Origin: PALSA-505 sp963702235
GTDB taxonomy: Bacteria; Actinomycetota; Actinomycetes; Streptosporangiales; Streptosporangiaceae
Direction of reading: 5' to 3'
Length of the DNA: 64,000 nucleotides
NCBI GenBank assembly: GCA_963702235.1
Contig: CAVPBZ010000013.1
Coordinates: 248,001 to 312,000 of the forward strand
A model generated the notes under the pieces. It had not been told where the DNA came from and made no database searches. It saw only the letters and a list, made by a program, of their open reading frames with translations. A program made the position numbers and the translations under genes. Shown piece by piece: positions 25,640-34,619 of the stretch. Position 1 is the first letter of the stretch. Each line of letters starts with the position of its first letter.

Positions 25640-27630
25640 CCCGGCGCCGCGGCGCCGCCGCCAGACCCGCGGGCCGCGGCGAGACGCCGGCCAAGCAAGG
25701 CACTCCCGCCAAGGCAGTGGCTCCGGTCAAGGACGGCACGCAGGGCGGGGAAGAGGCCGCGGTCCCAGGCGGGGCTTCGGCGGGCAGCGGTGTCCGGCCG
25801 GGCGGCAAGGCTCCGGCGCGCGGTACCGCTCCAGTTAAGGGCGGTGCGGGGTCCGGGCGGGCGATCCTGGCCAGGGCTGGGCTAGGCCGGGCCGGGCTGA
25901 CCGCGACGACGGTGAGCATCGCGATCACGGTGGCCGTCGCCGCGCTCGGTCCCTCGGTGATGGAGCCGCCGCTGCCGGGCCGCCCGGGACAGCCGCCGTG
26001 GGCCTTCGCCGCTCACCCGTCCGGGTACCTGGTGGTCGCCCTGACCGCCGCCGCGATCATCGCGGGCACCGCGGGGCTGGCCGCCACGATGCACGCGGCC
26101 CGGCTCGGCTGGCGGGTGTCGCCGCGGTTGCTCCTGTTCGCGGGACTGATCGCGGCCGCGGCGCTGGCGCTGCTTCCCCCGTTCGGCTCCTCTGATCATC
26201 TCAGCTATGCCGCCTACGGCCGGATGCTCGTCACCGGGCATAACCCGTACCTCACCACGCCGAATGCGCTGGCCCGGCTCGGTGACCCGGTGGCCAGGGC
26301 GGTCGAGGACTGGCGGACCAGTCCGTCGGTGTACGGGGTGCTGGCGACCGGCGGCCAGGGGCTCGCCGCGCTGATCGGGGGGACGTCGGTCCGGCTCATC
26401 GTGTTCGTGCTGTCGCTGCTCAACTTGGCCGGGTTCGCCGGCACCGGGTTGCTGCTGCACCGGCTGGCCGGCGGGGATCGCGGCCGCCAGCTCCGGGCGG
26501 CACTGCTGTGGACGTGCAACCCGCTGTTGCTGCTGATCCTGGTGGCGGGCGCGCACGTGGACACCCAGGCGATCGTGTTCGGCGTGGCCGCCGTGGCCGC
26601 CTTCGCCCTGGCGCTGCGCGAGGTGGCCGCGGGCGCGACCCGCCGGTGCCTGCCGTGGGCGGTCGCGGCCGGCCTGCTCGCCGGGCTCGGCTTCGCGGTC
26701 AAGCTGAGCATGGTGCTCGTCGCCGCCGGCCTGGCCGCGGCCTGTCTGCTGGCCCGGCCGGCCCGGGCCGGGGCGCCGGCCGGGACGCGGCGGTGGCTGC
26801 CCACGGCTTCGGCGGTGGCCGGCCTGGTCGCCGGGTTCGCCGCCGTGACGGCCGCGGCGGTTGCCGTCGGCGGGCTGTCGTCGCTGCGGCCGGCGCTCCG
26901 GGCTGGCAGTTACGTGTCGATCGGCACCCCCTGGCGCTGGGTGCGGGCGGCGATCGGGCTGGCCACCAGCGTGGGGACCGCCGACAACATCGTCAAGGCC
27001 GGGGCTGTCGTCGCGGCGCTCGCCCTGGCGTGGCTGCTGCTGCGCAGGCTCCCCGGACCGGCCGGGCCGCCTGGACCAGCCAGGCAGCCCGGCATGGACC
27101 GGCTGGCGGACCCGGGCGGGCTGGCGGACCCGGGCGCGCTTCCCGGACCTGACCGGCTTCCCGGACCTGACCGGCTTCCCGGGATCCGTCGGCTGCCGGG
27201 GGTCGGTCGCATTGGCCACGCGTCGATGCCGAGTTATACCCCACCGGTGGGGGTCAACTCGGCATCGATCATGGACCAGAGGGCCCGGCTGGCCGGGCTG
27301 GCGGCGCGGGGAGCGCTCGCCTTCACGCTGGCGTGGCTCACCGCCGGTCCCTACGTACTGCCGTGGTACGACGGGCTCGCCTGGGCGCTGCTGCCGCTGC
27401 TGCCCTGGTCGGTGATCGACTGGCTGGTGCTGGCCCGGACCGCCGCGCTGGCGATCGGCTACCTGCCGGCCAGGAGCGTCGCGATGCCGGCCGGGCTGGG
27501 CTGGCTGGTCTCGGTGGTGCGGCGAGGAGTCACCCCGGCCCTGCTGCTGGCTATCGCCGTGCTGCTCGTGATCGCCCTGCGATCGAGCCGGCCACCGAAT
27601 CGGGCAGTCCCGGCCGAAGGCTCTGTGTAA
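25636..27630 (+). CDS. GT-C polyprenol-phosphate mannosyltransferase-like membrane protein (MptA/MptB type)
   Basis: 664 aa: an 80-residue Pro/Ala/Lys-rich cytoplasmic tail, then about a dozen membrane helices. The first long loop has SSDHLSYAAYGRMLVTGHNPY, matching the acidic-motif and GxNPY loop of actinobacterial alpha-1,6-mannosyltransferases that use polyprenol-phosphate-mannose. The loop near residues 475-550 is non-conserved and holds tandem 18-bp repeats and a 46-bp palindrome, both in frame. It is coupled to the preceding GT2 gene. Confidence 0.8.
   Translation: MTRRRGAAARPAGRGETPAKQGTPAKAVAPVKDGTQGGEEAAVPGGASAGSGVRPGGKAPARGTAPVKGGAGSGRAILARAGLGRAGLTATTVSIAITVAVAALGPSVMEPPLPGRPGQPPWAFAAHPSGYLVVALTAAAIIAGTAGLAATMHAARLGWRVSPRLLLFAGLIAAAALALLPPFGSSDHLSYAAYGRMLVTGHNPYLTTPNALARLGDPVARAVEDWRTSPSVYGVLATGGQGLAALIGGTSVRLIVFVLSLLNLAGFAGTGLLLHRLAGGDRGRQLRAALLWTCNPLLLLILVAGAHVDTQAIVFGVAAVAAFALALREVAAGATRRCLPWAVAAGLLAGLGFAVKLSMVLVAAGLAAACLLARPARAGAPAGTRRWLPTASAVAGLVAGFAAVTAAAVAVGGLSSLRPALRAGSYVSIGTPWRWVRAAIGLATSVGTADNIVKAGAVVAALALAWLLLRRLPGPAGPPGPARQPGMDRLADPGGLADPGALPGPDRLPGPDRLPGIRRLPGVGRIGHASMPSYTPPVGVNSASIMDQRARLAGLAARGALAFTLAWLTAGPYVLPWYDGLAWALLPLLPWSVIDWLVLARTAALAIGYLPARSVAMPAGLGWLVSVVRRGVTPALLLAIAVLLVIALRSSRPPNRAVPAEGSV
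27141..27184 (+). repeat. Tandem 18-bp repeats inside the mannosyltransferase gene
   Basis: Two perfect copies of TCCCGGACCTGACCGGCT (27141-27158, 27159-27176) and a partial third, in frame and encoding GPDRLP units. They lie in a Pro/Gly-rich loop between membrane helices. Confidence 0.85.
27223..27268. repeat. 46-bp near-perfect palindrome inside a gene
   Basis: Perfect 13-bp arms TCGATGCCGAGTT and AACTCGGCATCGA flank a 20-bp centre that is itself palindromic around CCCACCGGTGGG. Only three base pairs of the whole palindrome mismatch. It stays in frame within the loop of the GT-C protein. Confidence 0.9.
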
Positions 27631-27647
27631 CCGCTATAGTGCGCTCT

Positions 27648-28088
27648 GTGACATCAGTTGCGTTGGCGTTGCTTGGCGTGGTCGTTGCGGTGGGCGGCAT
27701 CGTGGTGGCCCTGGCCGCGCGGAAGCAGGCGGCCAGGGCCGTCGAGGAATGCGCGGCCATGGTGCGGGGCAGCGTCGGGTCGGGAGGCGTGGACCCCCGG
27801 GCGGTGCGTGACCTGGCGATCGTCCGTTATGACGCGCTGGAGGAGATGTCCGGGCAGCTGTCCTTCTCCGTGGCGCTGCTCAACGCGCTCGGCGACGGCG
27901 TCGTGATGACCTCGATCAACGGGCGTTCGGAGACCAGGACCTACGCCAAGATCATCGTGGCCGGGCACGGCGCGCAGGAGTTGTCCCCGGAAGAGGAGCA
28001 GGCGGTGCGGTCGGCGCGGCTGGGCCAGCGCCCGCCGACTTCGGCCGGCACGGGCCGGCACGGCGTCGGCGCCGGCCTGGCATCATGA
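27648..28088 (+). CDS. DUF4446-like membrane-anchored protein
   Basis: 146 aa: an N-terminal membrane helix (VALALLGVVVAVGGIVVALA), a short linker, and a conserved domain RDLAIVRYDALEEMSGQLSFSVALL...GDGVVMTSINGRSETRTYAK that matches the DUF4446 family. Function unknown. The GTG at 27648 has TATAGT 7 nt upstream and no ribosome-binding site, so a leaderless mRNA is likely. It lies just upstream of pheA, as in many actinomycetes. Confidence 0.85.
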   Translation: MTSVALALLGVVVAVGGIVVALAARKQAARAVEECAAMVRGSVGSGGVDPRAVRDLAIVRYDALEEMSGQLSFSVALLNALGDGVVMTSINGRSETRTYAKIIVAGHGAQELSPEEEQAVRSARLGQRPPTSAGTGRHGVGAGLAS

Positions 28089-28092
28089 GCTG

Positions 28093-29016
28093 ATGCAGCA
28101 AAGGTACGCCTACCTGGGACCGGCGGGCACGTTCAGCGAGGCCGCGCTCCGGACCCTGGAGGACAGCCGGGACGCCGAGCTTGTGCCCTGCCCCACCATC
28201 GAGGCGGCACTCGAGGCCGTCCGGCTCGGATCGGCGGAGCGCGCCGTCGTGCCCATCGAGAGCTCGGTGGACGGCGCCGTCACCGCCACCCTGGACGAGC
28301 TGGCGACCGGCGACGAGCTGCTCATCTACGCCGAGATACTGCTGCCGATCAAGTTTGCCCTGCTGGTCAGGGAGGGCACCGGGCTCGGCGACGTCACGAC
28401 CGTGGGCGGTCACCCGCAGGCCCAGGCGCAGTGCCGGCGCTGGCTGGCGAGCAACCTGCCCGAGGCCGAGTGGCTGCCCGCCGCGTCCAATGCCCTGGCC
28501 GCCCGCCAGGTAGCGGCCGGGGAACTCGACGCCGCGCTGGCCGGGGCGTTCGCCGCGCCGGACTACGGGCTGTCGGTCCTGGTGGACGAGGCGCACGACC
28601 GGGCGGGCGCGGTGACCAGGTTCGTCGTCGTCGGCAAGCCGGGACCGCTGCCTGCTCCCACCGGCGCCGACCGGACCTCGCTGGTCGCCTTCCTCGCCGA
28701 GGATCACCCCGGTGCCCTGATGGAGATCCTCACCGAGTTCGCCGTGCGCGGGATCAACCTGACCCGGATCGAGTCCCGGCCTACCGGTGACGCGCTCGGC
28801 AGGTACTACTTCTGCATCGACTGCGAGGGGCACGTGGACGACGCGCGCGTGGGCGAGGCGCTGATGGGGCTGCGCCGGGTGTGCGCCGTCGTCAGGTTCG
28901 TCGGCAGCTACCCCCGGTGCGACGGCGGGAAGACCCAGGTCCGCGCCGGGACTTCCGACGCGGAGTTCGCCGACGCCGCGGCCTGGCTGGCCCGGCTGCG
29001 TTACGGCCGCGTCTGA
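28093..29016 (+). CDS. pheA: Prephenate dehydratase
   Basis: It converts prephenate to phenylpyruvate in phenylalanine synthesis. 307 aa: the dehydratase domain starts YAYLGPAGTFSEAAL and includes PIESSVDGAVT and the catalytic Thr-Arg-Phe motif (GAVTRFVVVG); the C-terminal ACT domain (LVAFLAEDHPGALMEIL, then ESRPTGDALGRYYFCID) senses phenylalanine. The ATG at 28093 lies 4 nt after the preceding stop. Confidence 0.95.
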   Translation: MQQRYAYLGPAGTFSEAALRTLEDSRDAELVPCPTIEAALEAVRLGSAERAVVPIESSVDGAVTATLDELATGDELLIYAEILLPIKFALLVREGTGLGDVTTVGGHPQAQAQCRRWLASNLPEAEWLPAASNALAARQVAAGELDAALAGAFAAPDYGLSVLVDEAHDRAGAVTRFVVVGKPGPLPAPTGADRTSLVAFLAEDHPGALMEILTEFAVRGINLTRIESRPTGDALGRYYFCIDCEGHVDDARVGEALMGLRRVCAVVRFVGSYPRCDGGKTQVRAGTSDAEFADAAAWLARLRYGRV

Positions 29017-29032
29017 GGGCGGGCGTCCGTTC

Positions 29033-29593
29033 TTACAGGTACGGCCCTGATGACCGGGGCCCTTGCGGCGGCTCCTCGCCCTGCATGACCCCCGGCGGCA
29101 TGATGCCGGGCGGCAGGGCCCGGCCGCGCATCTGCTCCAGCTGCTGGCGGGCTGCCATCTGCTGAGCGAACAGCGTGGTCTGGATGCCGTGGAAGAGTCC
29201 CTCGAGCCAGCCGACCAGCTGCGCCTGCGCCACCCGCAGCTCGGCCTCGCTCGGCGTGTCTTCCTCGAACGGGAGCGAGAGCCGCTCGAGCTCGGCGACG
29301 AGCTCGGGCGCGAGACCGTCCTCGAGCTCCTTGATGGAGCTCTCGTGGATCTCCTTCAGCCGGGCCCGGCTCTTCTCGTCCAGCGGAGCCGCCCTCACCT
29401 CTTCGAGCAGCTGGCGGATCATGCTGCCGATCCGCATGACCTTGGCCGGCTGCTCGACCATCTCGGTGACCGGGCGCTCGCGCTCACCTGAGTCCTCGGC
29501 ACTGCCGGTGGTATCGACGGCCTTCCCGTCGGGGCCGACAACGAGGACCTGGGGCCGCTGCTGCTGTGGCTCGGAGTTCATCCCGTCGCTCAT
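29033..29593 (-). CDS. bpa: Bacterial proteasome activator Bpa (PafE)
   Basis: 186 aa of the DUF2587 family. The central helical part (about 55-165, KVMRIGSMIRQLLEEVRAAPLD and RVAQAQLVGWLEGLFHGIQT) forms the dodecameric ring; the C terminus ends GPYL, the position of the GQYL tail that docks on the 20S proteasome. It gives ATP-independent degradation of unfolded proteins. The Gln-to-Pro change in the tail is noteworthy. It converges with pheA, 16 bp apart. Confidence 0.9.
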   Translation of the reverse strand: MSDGMNSEPQQQRPQVLVVGPDGKAVDTTGSAEDSGERERPVTEMVEQPAKVMRIGSMIRQLLEEVRAAPLDEKSRARLKEIHESSIKELEDGLAPELVAELERLSLPFEEDTPSEAELRVAQAQLVGWLEGLFHGIQTTLFAQQMAARQQLEQMRGRALPPGIMPPGVMQGEEPPQGPRSSGPYL

Positions 29594-29938
29594 CCTCCTA
29601 GTCTGGCGGTCGGAGCCTCCCGGCCGCGTCCCGGGGGTGCCGCATCACGTGCCGGGCAGGACATCGCCTGCGTGCGCACCCGCCCCGAGGGGCCGGCGTC
29701 CCCGCTGCTCTGCCATCGGAGCCGTTCGGCCGATGACAACATGCACCTGTCCCGAGTCTATGAGCGGCCCGCCGGGCGCCCCGACCCGGTAGCGCGCAGC
29801 CGCCGCTGCTGGGTGTTTGTTTGGTCGCTGAGGGTATCGCCGGGATGTTCGGGTAACTTAGGCTTCGGCTTGGACCGCGGGATCCCGGCCCATGAGGATG
29901 CCATGCTCCTACCACTGGGACCTGGGGAGGAATGACCA

Positions 29939-32480
29939 GTGGCCAACCAGGACGAGGACAAGATGGCCGGGACAGAAGCTGGCGCCGGTGACAGCCCGGT
30001 CAAGGCGGGCGCGGTCTCTACGGGCGAGGGCCCGGTGTCCGGGGCTGGTGACGCCGCTGCGGCACACGGCGCGGCCGGGGATCAGCACGCGCCCGACGGT
30101 GACGGCCGTCCCGGGCTCGCGGAGGATAACGGTGCCGCGGGCCGCGGCGAGGGGGGCGCTGCCGCTGACGGTGCGCCCGGCGACGATGCAGCGCTGGCCG
30201 GGCAGCCCGGTGACGGCACGAGTGCCGATGAGCTAGACCCCCGGCTGGCGCACCGTCCGGTCGGCTTCGCCGGCGGTTACCTGCAGCGCGATCCCCCGGC
30301 CGCTTCCGGCGCCCCGGCTGGCGATGAGTCAGCTGATCGCGGCAGCGGCGAGGGAACGGGGTCGGTCTGGATGCCGCGCGAGTCCGCCCAGGAGTCGCCG
30401 TACGCTCCCTATGGCGAGTACGACGCGTACCCGGCGCCTGGCCAGGAGCAGGATTACGGCGAGTACGGCCAGCTGCCGGGTTACGCCGCGGACCAGGGCT
30501 ACGGCGCGGACCAGGGCTACGGCCAGGAGCCCGGCTACGGGGGAGCGTATGCTCCGCAGCCGGAGTACGGCGAGGGACCCGGGTACGGCGCTCCGCAGCC
30601 GTACGGCGAGGACCAGCGGTACGACGACGACGCGAGGTACGGCCAGGGCCCGGTCTACGGCCAGGAGCAGCCGTACGGCGAGGGCCAGTCCTACGGTCAG
30701 GGCTACGCGCAGCCGCAGGCTTATCCCCAGGGCCAGCCGTACGCCGGGCAGCCGTACGCCGGCGGCCCGGCGTACGGCCAGGGCCCTGCCTATGAGCAGG
30801 GCCAGCCCTACGGCCCGGGCCAGGGATACGGTCCGCCGCAGGCCTATGGCGGATACGGTGCGGCGCCGGGATACGCGGGACCGGACTCCGGCCGGCGTCC
30901 GGGGCCGGCCGCAGAGCAGCGGCCCGCTCAGGGCGCGGGACCTGACGACGAAGACGGTCCCGGCCGAGGCGAGGGCCAGGGTGTCCAGGCCGCGGCTGAC
31001 CATCAGCCGCAGGCCGGCGGCCAGCCGCAGGCCGACGGCCAGGACCGCGCTGACGCCGACAGCCAGGCTGGCGCTCCCGGCTCCCCGGCCGGCCGGACAC
31101 AGGCTCCGGCGCCCGGCCGCGAGCAGGGACAGGGTCACGCCGCGCCCTACCCGCCACAGGACGCCTACCGCTGGCAGCCCTCCTACGGGGCGCCGGCTGC
31201 GGCCGGGCCACCGCACGGCCGGCCCCCTTACGACACCCAAGGCCGCTATGTCCCCCAGGGGCGGGGCAGCGGTGACGTCCACCCGGGCGCCCGGCCGTAC
31301 GGCGGCGAAACGGCATACCCGCCAGCAGGCGCTCCCCGAGGTGCGCCTCCCCAGGGGCCGGCTCCCCAGGGGCCGGCTCCCCAGGCTGCCGGAGCCAGCC
31401 CGCTCGCGCCGCTGCCCGGGCATACGGCCGACCAGCCGCAGGTAGCCGAGACCGCCGATGACCTCACGGCCGAGGCGCTCCTGCACGGCAAGCGCGCTGC
31501 ACCAGGCGGAGGCTGGCGGCGCGTGCTCTTCAAGGGATCCGGCGGGCTCATCCATCCGCGGGAGTCCGCCGAGACCGTCCGCCGGGGGGAGCTGATCGGC
31601 CGGGTGCGGACCCCGGTCGCCGGCGGCCATCACCGGGTAGCCGTGATGAGCCTGAAGGGCGGGGTGGGCAAGACCACCACAACCGTGAGCCTCGGCGCGA
31701 TGCTCGCCTCGCTGCGCGGCGACCGGATCATCGCCCTGGACGCGAACCCGGACCGCGGCACACTGTCGGACAAAGTTCGCCTCGAGACCGCGGCGACGGT
31801 ACGTGACCTGCTCAACGAGCGCGACCAGAATCCAGCGGTACGCCGACGTGCGCGCGTTCACCTCGCAGGCGCCGAGCCGCCTCGAGGTACTCGCGTCCGA
31901 TCGCGACCCGGCCGTCTCGGTCGCGTTCTGCGAGGAGGACTATTACGACGCCGCGCGGGTTCTCGAGCACTACTACTCCATCTCGCTGACCGACTGCGGC
32001 ACCGGCCTGCTGCACTCGGCCATGGCCGGGGTGCTGCGGATGGCGGACCAGATCGTGCTGGTCAGCTCGCCGTCCGTGGACGGCGCGCGCAGCGCGAGCG
32101 CGACACTCGACTGGCTCGACGCGCACGAGTACGGTGACCTGGTCCGCAACGCCGTCGTGGTGCTGTCCATGGTCAGGCCGCGGAGCAAGAGTTCGGTCGA
32201 TCTTGACCGGCTCGAGCATCACTTCGCCAGCCGGTGCCGGGCCGTCGCCAGGATCCCGTACGACGCGCACCTCGAGGAGGGCGCGGAAGTCAACCTGGAA
32301 CTGATGAGCGCCGCTACGGTGAACGCCTACCTGGTGCTCGCGGCAACGGTGGGCGATGGATTCGCCTGGCCCCGGCGGACGGCACGCGAGCCGGCATTAG
32401 AGCAGGGCAGGGGTCGCCGGGGCGTAGATAATGGCACCGCCCGGCGCTCCCATAGAGCAGCCCCGGGAGGGCTCGTCTAG
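29939..32480 (+). pseudogene. MinD/ParA-like ATPase with disordered N terminus (frameshifted)
   Basis: The first 500 codons encode a low-complexity, disordered region rich in Gly, Tyr, Gln and Pro (many GYG and PYG units). A SIMIBI ATPase domain follows: deviant Walker A KGGVGKTTTTVSL, DANPDRGTL, and then, in another frame, the switch II region SLTDCGTGLLHSAM. Near 31829-31830 one extra A breaks the frame; removing it joins LLNERDQ directly to IQRYADVRAFTS. The layout resembles EspI-like MinD proteins of type VII secretion loci, but no ESX genes are present. The GTG at 29939 has GGGGAGG 8 nt upstream. It may be intact in the organism if the extra base is an error. Confidence 0.75.
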
Positions 32481-32747
32481 CCGCCGCCGCTCGGGGTCGT
32501 GCAGGTCATCGTCGGCCATCCGGCTCCAGAACACGGGCTGACAGCCAACGCTGGAGCCAACCGCCGCGAGCTGTTGCGGACGGACAGGAGCAGGTGGCCA
32601 GCGCATGGATCCTGGCGACCCTACAGGACAGCAAGATATGAGAGGCTGGGACCGAGCTGCTGGCGGTTGTCCAGTGCTCGTGGCTGCGGACTAGCGGCGA
32701 ACCAGACGGACCCTGGCGGCCGGACGTTCCGGATAGATTCGCAGCTA

Positions 32748-32836
32748 GGAGGGCTCGCCTAGTGGCCGATGGCGGCGGTCTTGAAAACCGCTAGGGGGCG
32801 TGAGCTTCCTCGTGGGTTCGAATCCCACGCCCTCCG
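32748..32836 (+). tRNA. tRNA-Ser (anticodon TGA)
   Basis: Acceptor arms GGAGGGC/GCCCTCC, anticodon stem GCGGT/ACCGC with loop CTTGAAA (TGA), a long class II variable arm, T arm GTGGG-TTCGAAT-CCCAC, discriminator G. Its 3' half is the integration site of the mobile element. A TAGATT -10-like element lies about 15 bp upstream. Confidence 0.95.
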
Positions 32837-32839
32837 CAC
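32779..32839. other. Attachment site attL
   Basis: The 3' part of the intact tRNA-Ser plus GCAC. 57 of 61 positions match attR (44404-44464). The four differences are in the variable arm region, so recombination at the last 30 bp, which are identical, could leave the tRNA functional. Confidence 0.88.
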
Positions 32840-32949
32840 AGCCAGGCAAAACACCCTCTGACCTGGGCGTACGCGCCTCTCTGCCCGGTCATGAACCCGC
32901 TCCTCGTCGGCAGCCAGATGCAGCCAACTGCCGCCGTATGTAGCTGGTC

Positions 32950-32975
32950 GCGGGATATACGCGGGATGGATCTTG
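32950..32975 (+). repeat. Inner end repeat, left (possible integrase arm site)
   Basis: The 26-mer GCGGGATATACGCGGGATGG followed by ATCTTG recurs at the right end (44311-44335) with one substitution and a one-base gap, in the same orientation. It lies 110 bp inside attL. Confidence 0.65.
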
Positions 32976-33000
32976 AAGCGTTTCCCCAGGTGGGAGCGCG

Positions 33001-33031
33001 AAAAAAGAGGGTCCCGCGAAACCGGGACCCT
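33001..33031 (-). terminator. Terminator of the int operon
   Basis: On the minus strand: AGGGTCCCG, a 6-nt loop, CGGGACCCT, then CTTTTTT. It lies 16 bp beyond the int stop codon. Confidence 0.88.
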
Positions 33032-33046
33032 TCAATCGTAGATCGG

Positions 33047-34405
33047 TCAGGCTGCCAGTGCCTCATCGATCCTCCTGTTTGCGATCTCCTCGCCCCCGTC
33101 GATGCACTTCGCGTAGACCCTCAGCAGGACCTCGACGCTGTGCCCGGCACGTTCCGCCACCTCTGTGACCGCGACTCCGCCGTTCAGCCATAGTGAGACC
33201 GCACCGTGCCGCAGGTCGTAGGGCCGAGCCGCCATAGGCGATGCGACCTGATCCGGTGTCAGGGCAAGTGTCCGGGCAGCGGCCCAGGTGGCGGTGTGAT
33301 CGTAGATCATGCCACCGGTCACGGTTCTGAACAGGCGCCCATCAGCAGCGGTCCCGAACTCGTCCAAATGCTCCCGCAGGATGGCCACCAGCTCAGGCGG
33401 TATCGGCACCGCTCGCGTGTCGTCGTCGGCCCGGTGCTTAAGGCCGCGGTCGTCAAATGCCTCACCGCTGTCAGTCCACCGCTTGTTAGCTTGCGGTCGC
33501 GACCTCGACAGCGTGAGCTTGCCCCAGCCGCTGGCAGGCAGGTAGCAGCCGTCCTTGCGCAGTGCCTTGACCTCACCCGGCCGTAGCGCGGCGAAGTACA
33601 TGCAGGCGAAGAAAGCCCGGAGGTGACGACCGCGCCAGGGTCGGCCGACATAGGTGACGGCCGTGAGCAGCTCACGGGCCTGGCCGGGATTGACGACGAC
33701 CCGCCGGTCTACCACCTCGGCCACCTTCGGCGGTTTCCAGTTCACCCGGCCGAGCGGGTTTGCCGAAAGCTCGTCCAGTTCGGCCGCGTAGTCCAGCACG
33801 TTATGGAAGACCGCCCGCTTGCGGCGGATCGTTGTTGCCGCAGCCGCCATGCCATCCAGGCGAAGCGTCAGCGCATCGAGCGCCACCCGGACGTTCCGCG
33901 GCTTCTCCAGCTCGGCCACCGGCAGCGAGGCCCGGTCGAGCCAGCCGAGCGCGGTAGCGATCTCGGCGGGACGCGGTAGCTTGCGAGCAGTCGGCACCAG
34001 TGCGTACTGCCGCAGCGCACGACGCATGACCAGCGGGTCCGGTTGCCAAGGCCGGTCGTCCACGAGCGCGGCTGTGACGGTGGCGAGCGCGTCGGTCATG
34101 CTGTCTCGTGTCTTGGCCGCCGCGCGTGGCCACTTCACATCGACGTACGCGAGCACGAACGCGAACCATGATGTCGCCTGCTTTGCCCGTCGCATCGACA
34201 GCGGAAGGCCCTCCGCGAGGTCGAATACCTCGCCCCGCTTCGCCGCCTGGCGCAGCTCGGACAGGAAGCTCTCCGCGAGTGCCTTGGTTGCACGGGTCCT
34301 CGAGAACTGCTTGCCGCCTACAACCCAGCGCACCTCATAGGACATCGATTTGCTGGACCTGTTGCGGCGCACATCCCAGAACCGGACGTCGGTCGTCTCG
34401 TTCAC
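33047..34405 (-). CDS. int: Tyrosine recombinase (AICE integrase)
   Basis: 452 aa. It catalyses integration and, with Xis, excision. An N-terminal arm-binding part (about 20-70), a core-binding domain (about 80-215) and a catalytic domain hold Arg 275 (ALRPGEVKAL), Tyr 396/Arg 399 (YDLRH, the His of HxxR being replaced by Tyr), His 422 (RAGHSVE) and the nucleophile Tyr 431 (RVYAK). The GTG at 34405 overlaps the xis stop (GTGA). It is the promoter-distal gene of the rep-xis-int set, pointing at attL. Confidence 0.95.
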   Translation of the reverse strand: MNETTDVRFWDVRRNRSSKSMSYEVRWVVGGKQFSRTRATKALAESFLSELRQAAKRGEVFDLAEGLPLSMRRAKQATSWFAFVLAYVDVKWPRAAAKTRDSMTDALATVTAALVDDRPWQPDPLVMRRALRQYALVPTARKLPRPAEIATALGWLDRASLPVAELEKPRNVRVALDALTLRLDGMAAAATTIRRKRAVFHNVLDYAAELDELSANPLGRVNWKPPKVAEVVDRRVVVNPGQARELLTAVTYVGRPWRGRHLRAFFACMYFAALRPGEVKALRKDGCYLPASGWGKLTLSRSRPQANKRWTDSGEAFDDRGLKHRADDDTRAVPIPPELVAILREHLDEFGTAADGRLFRTVTGGMIYDHTATWAAARTLALTPDQVASPMAARPYDLRHGAVSLWLNGGVAVTEVAERAGHSVEVLLRVYAKCIDGGEEIANRRIDEALAA

Positions 34406-34599
34406 GCCGCGTCCTCACGGAGAGATTCGAGCCAGAGCAGGAACTCACTCCGCCACACGCGCAGCTCGCGATTGGGCAGCCGGATTCCCTTTGGAGCGCG
34501 GCCAAGCTCGCGCCAGCGATAGAAGGTCCGCTCAGACACGCCGCACAGCTCAGCGAGAATCTGCTCCACGGTCATCAGCTCGTCGTGGGCCTTTGCCAT
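34402..34599 (-). CDS. xis: Excisionase / helix-turn-helix protein
   Basis: 65 aa with a MerR/AlpA-type helix-turn-helix (LMTVEQILAELCGVSERTFYRWRELGRAPKG) that starts near residue 8. Position directly before int with a 4-bp overlap, and size, mark it as the recombination directionality factor. GGGAG lies 7 nt before the ATG at 34599. Confidence 0.85.
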   Translation of the reverse strand: MAKAHDELMTVEQILAELCGVSERTFYRWRELGRAPKGIRLPNRELRVWRSEFLLWLESLREDAA

Positions 34600-34619
34600 G
34601 CGAGTAACTCCCTTCGATC

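Noticed and set aside
27141..27268. Repeat cluster considered as a CRISPR-like array
   Set aside because: Only two 18-bp copies without spacers, inside a coding frame; no cas genes in the window.
32748..32836. A second functional tRNA-Ser at 44404-44464
   Set aside because: The right copy lacks the whole 5' half and the acceptor 5' strand, so it is only an attachment-site remnant.
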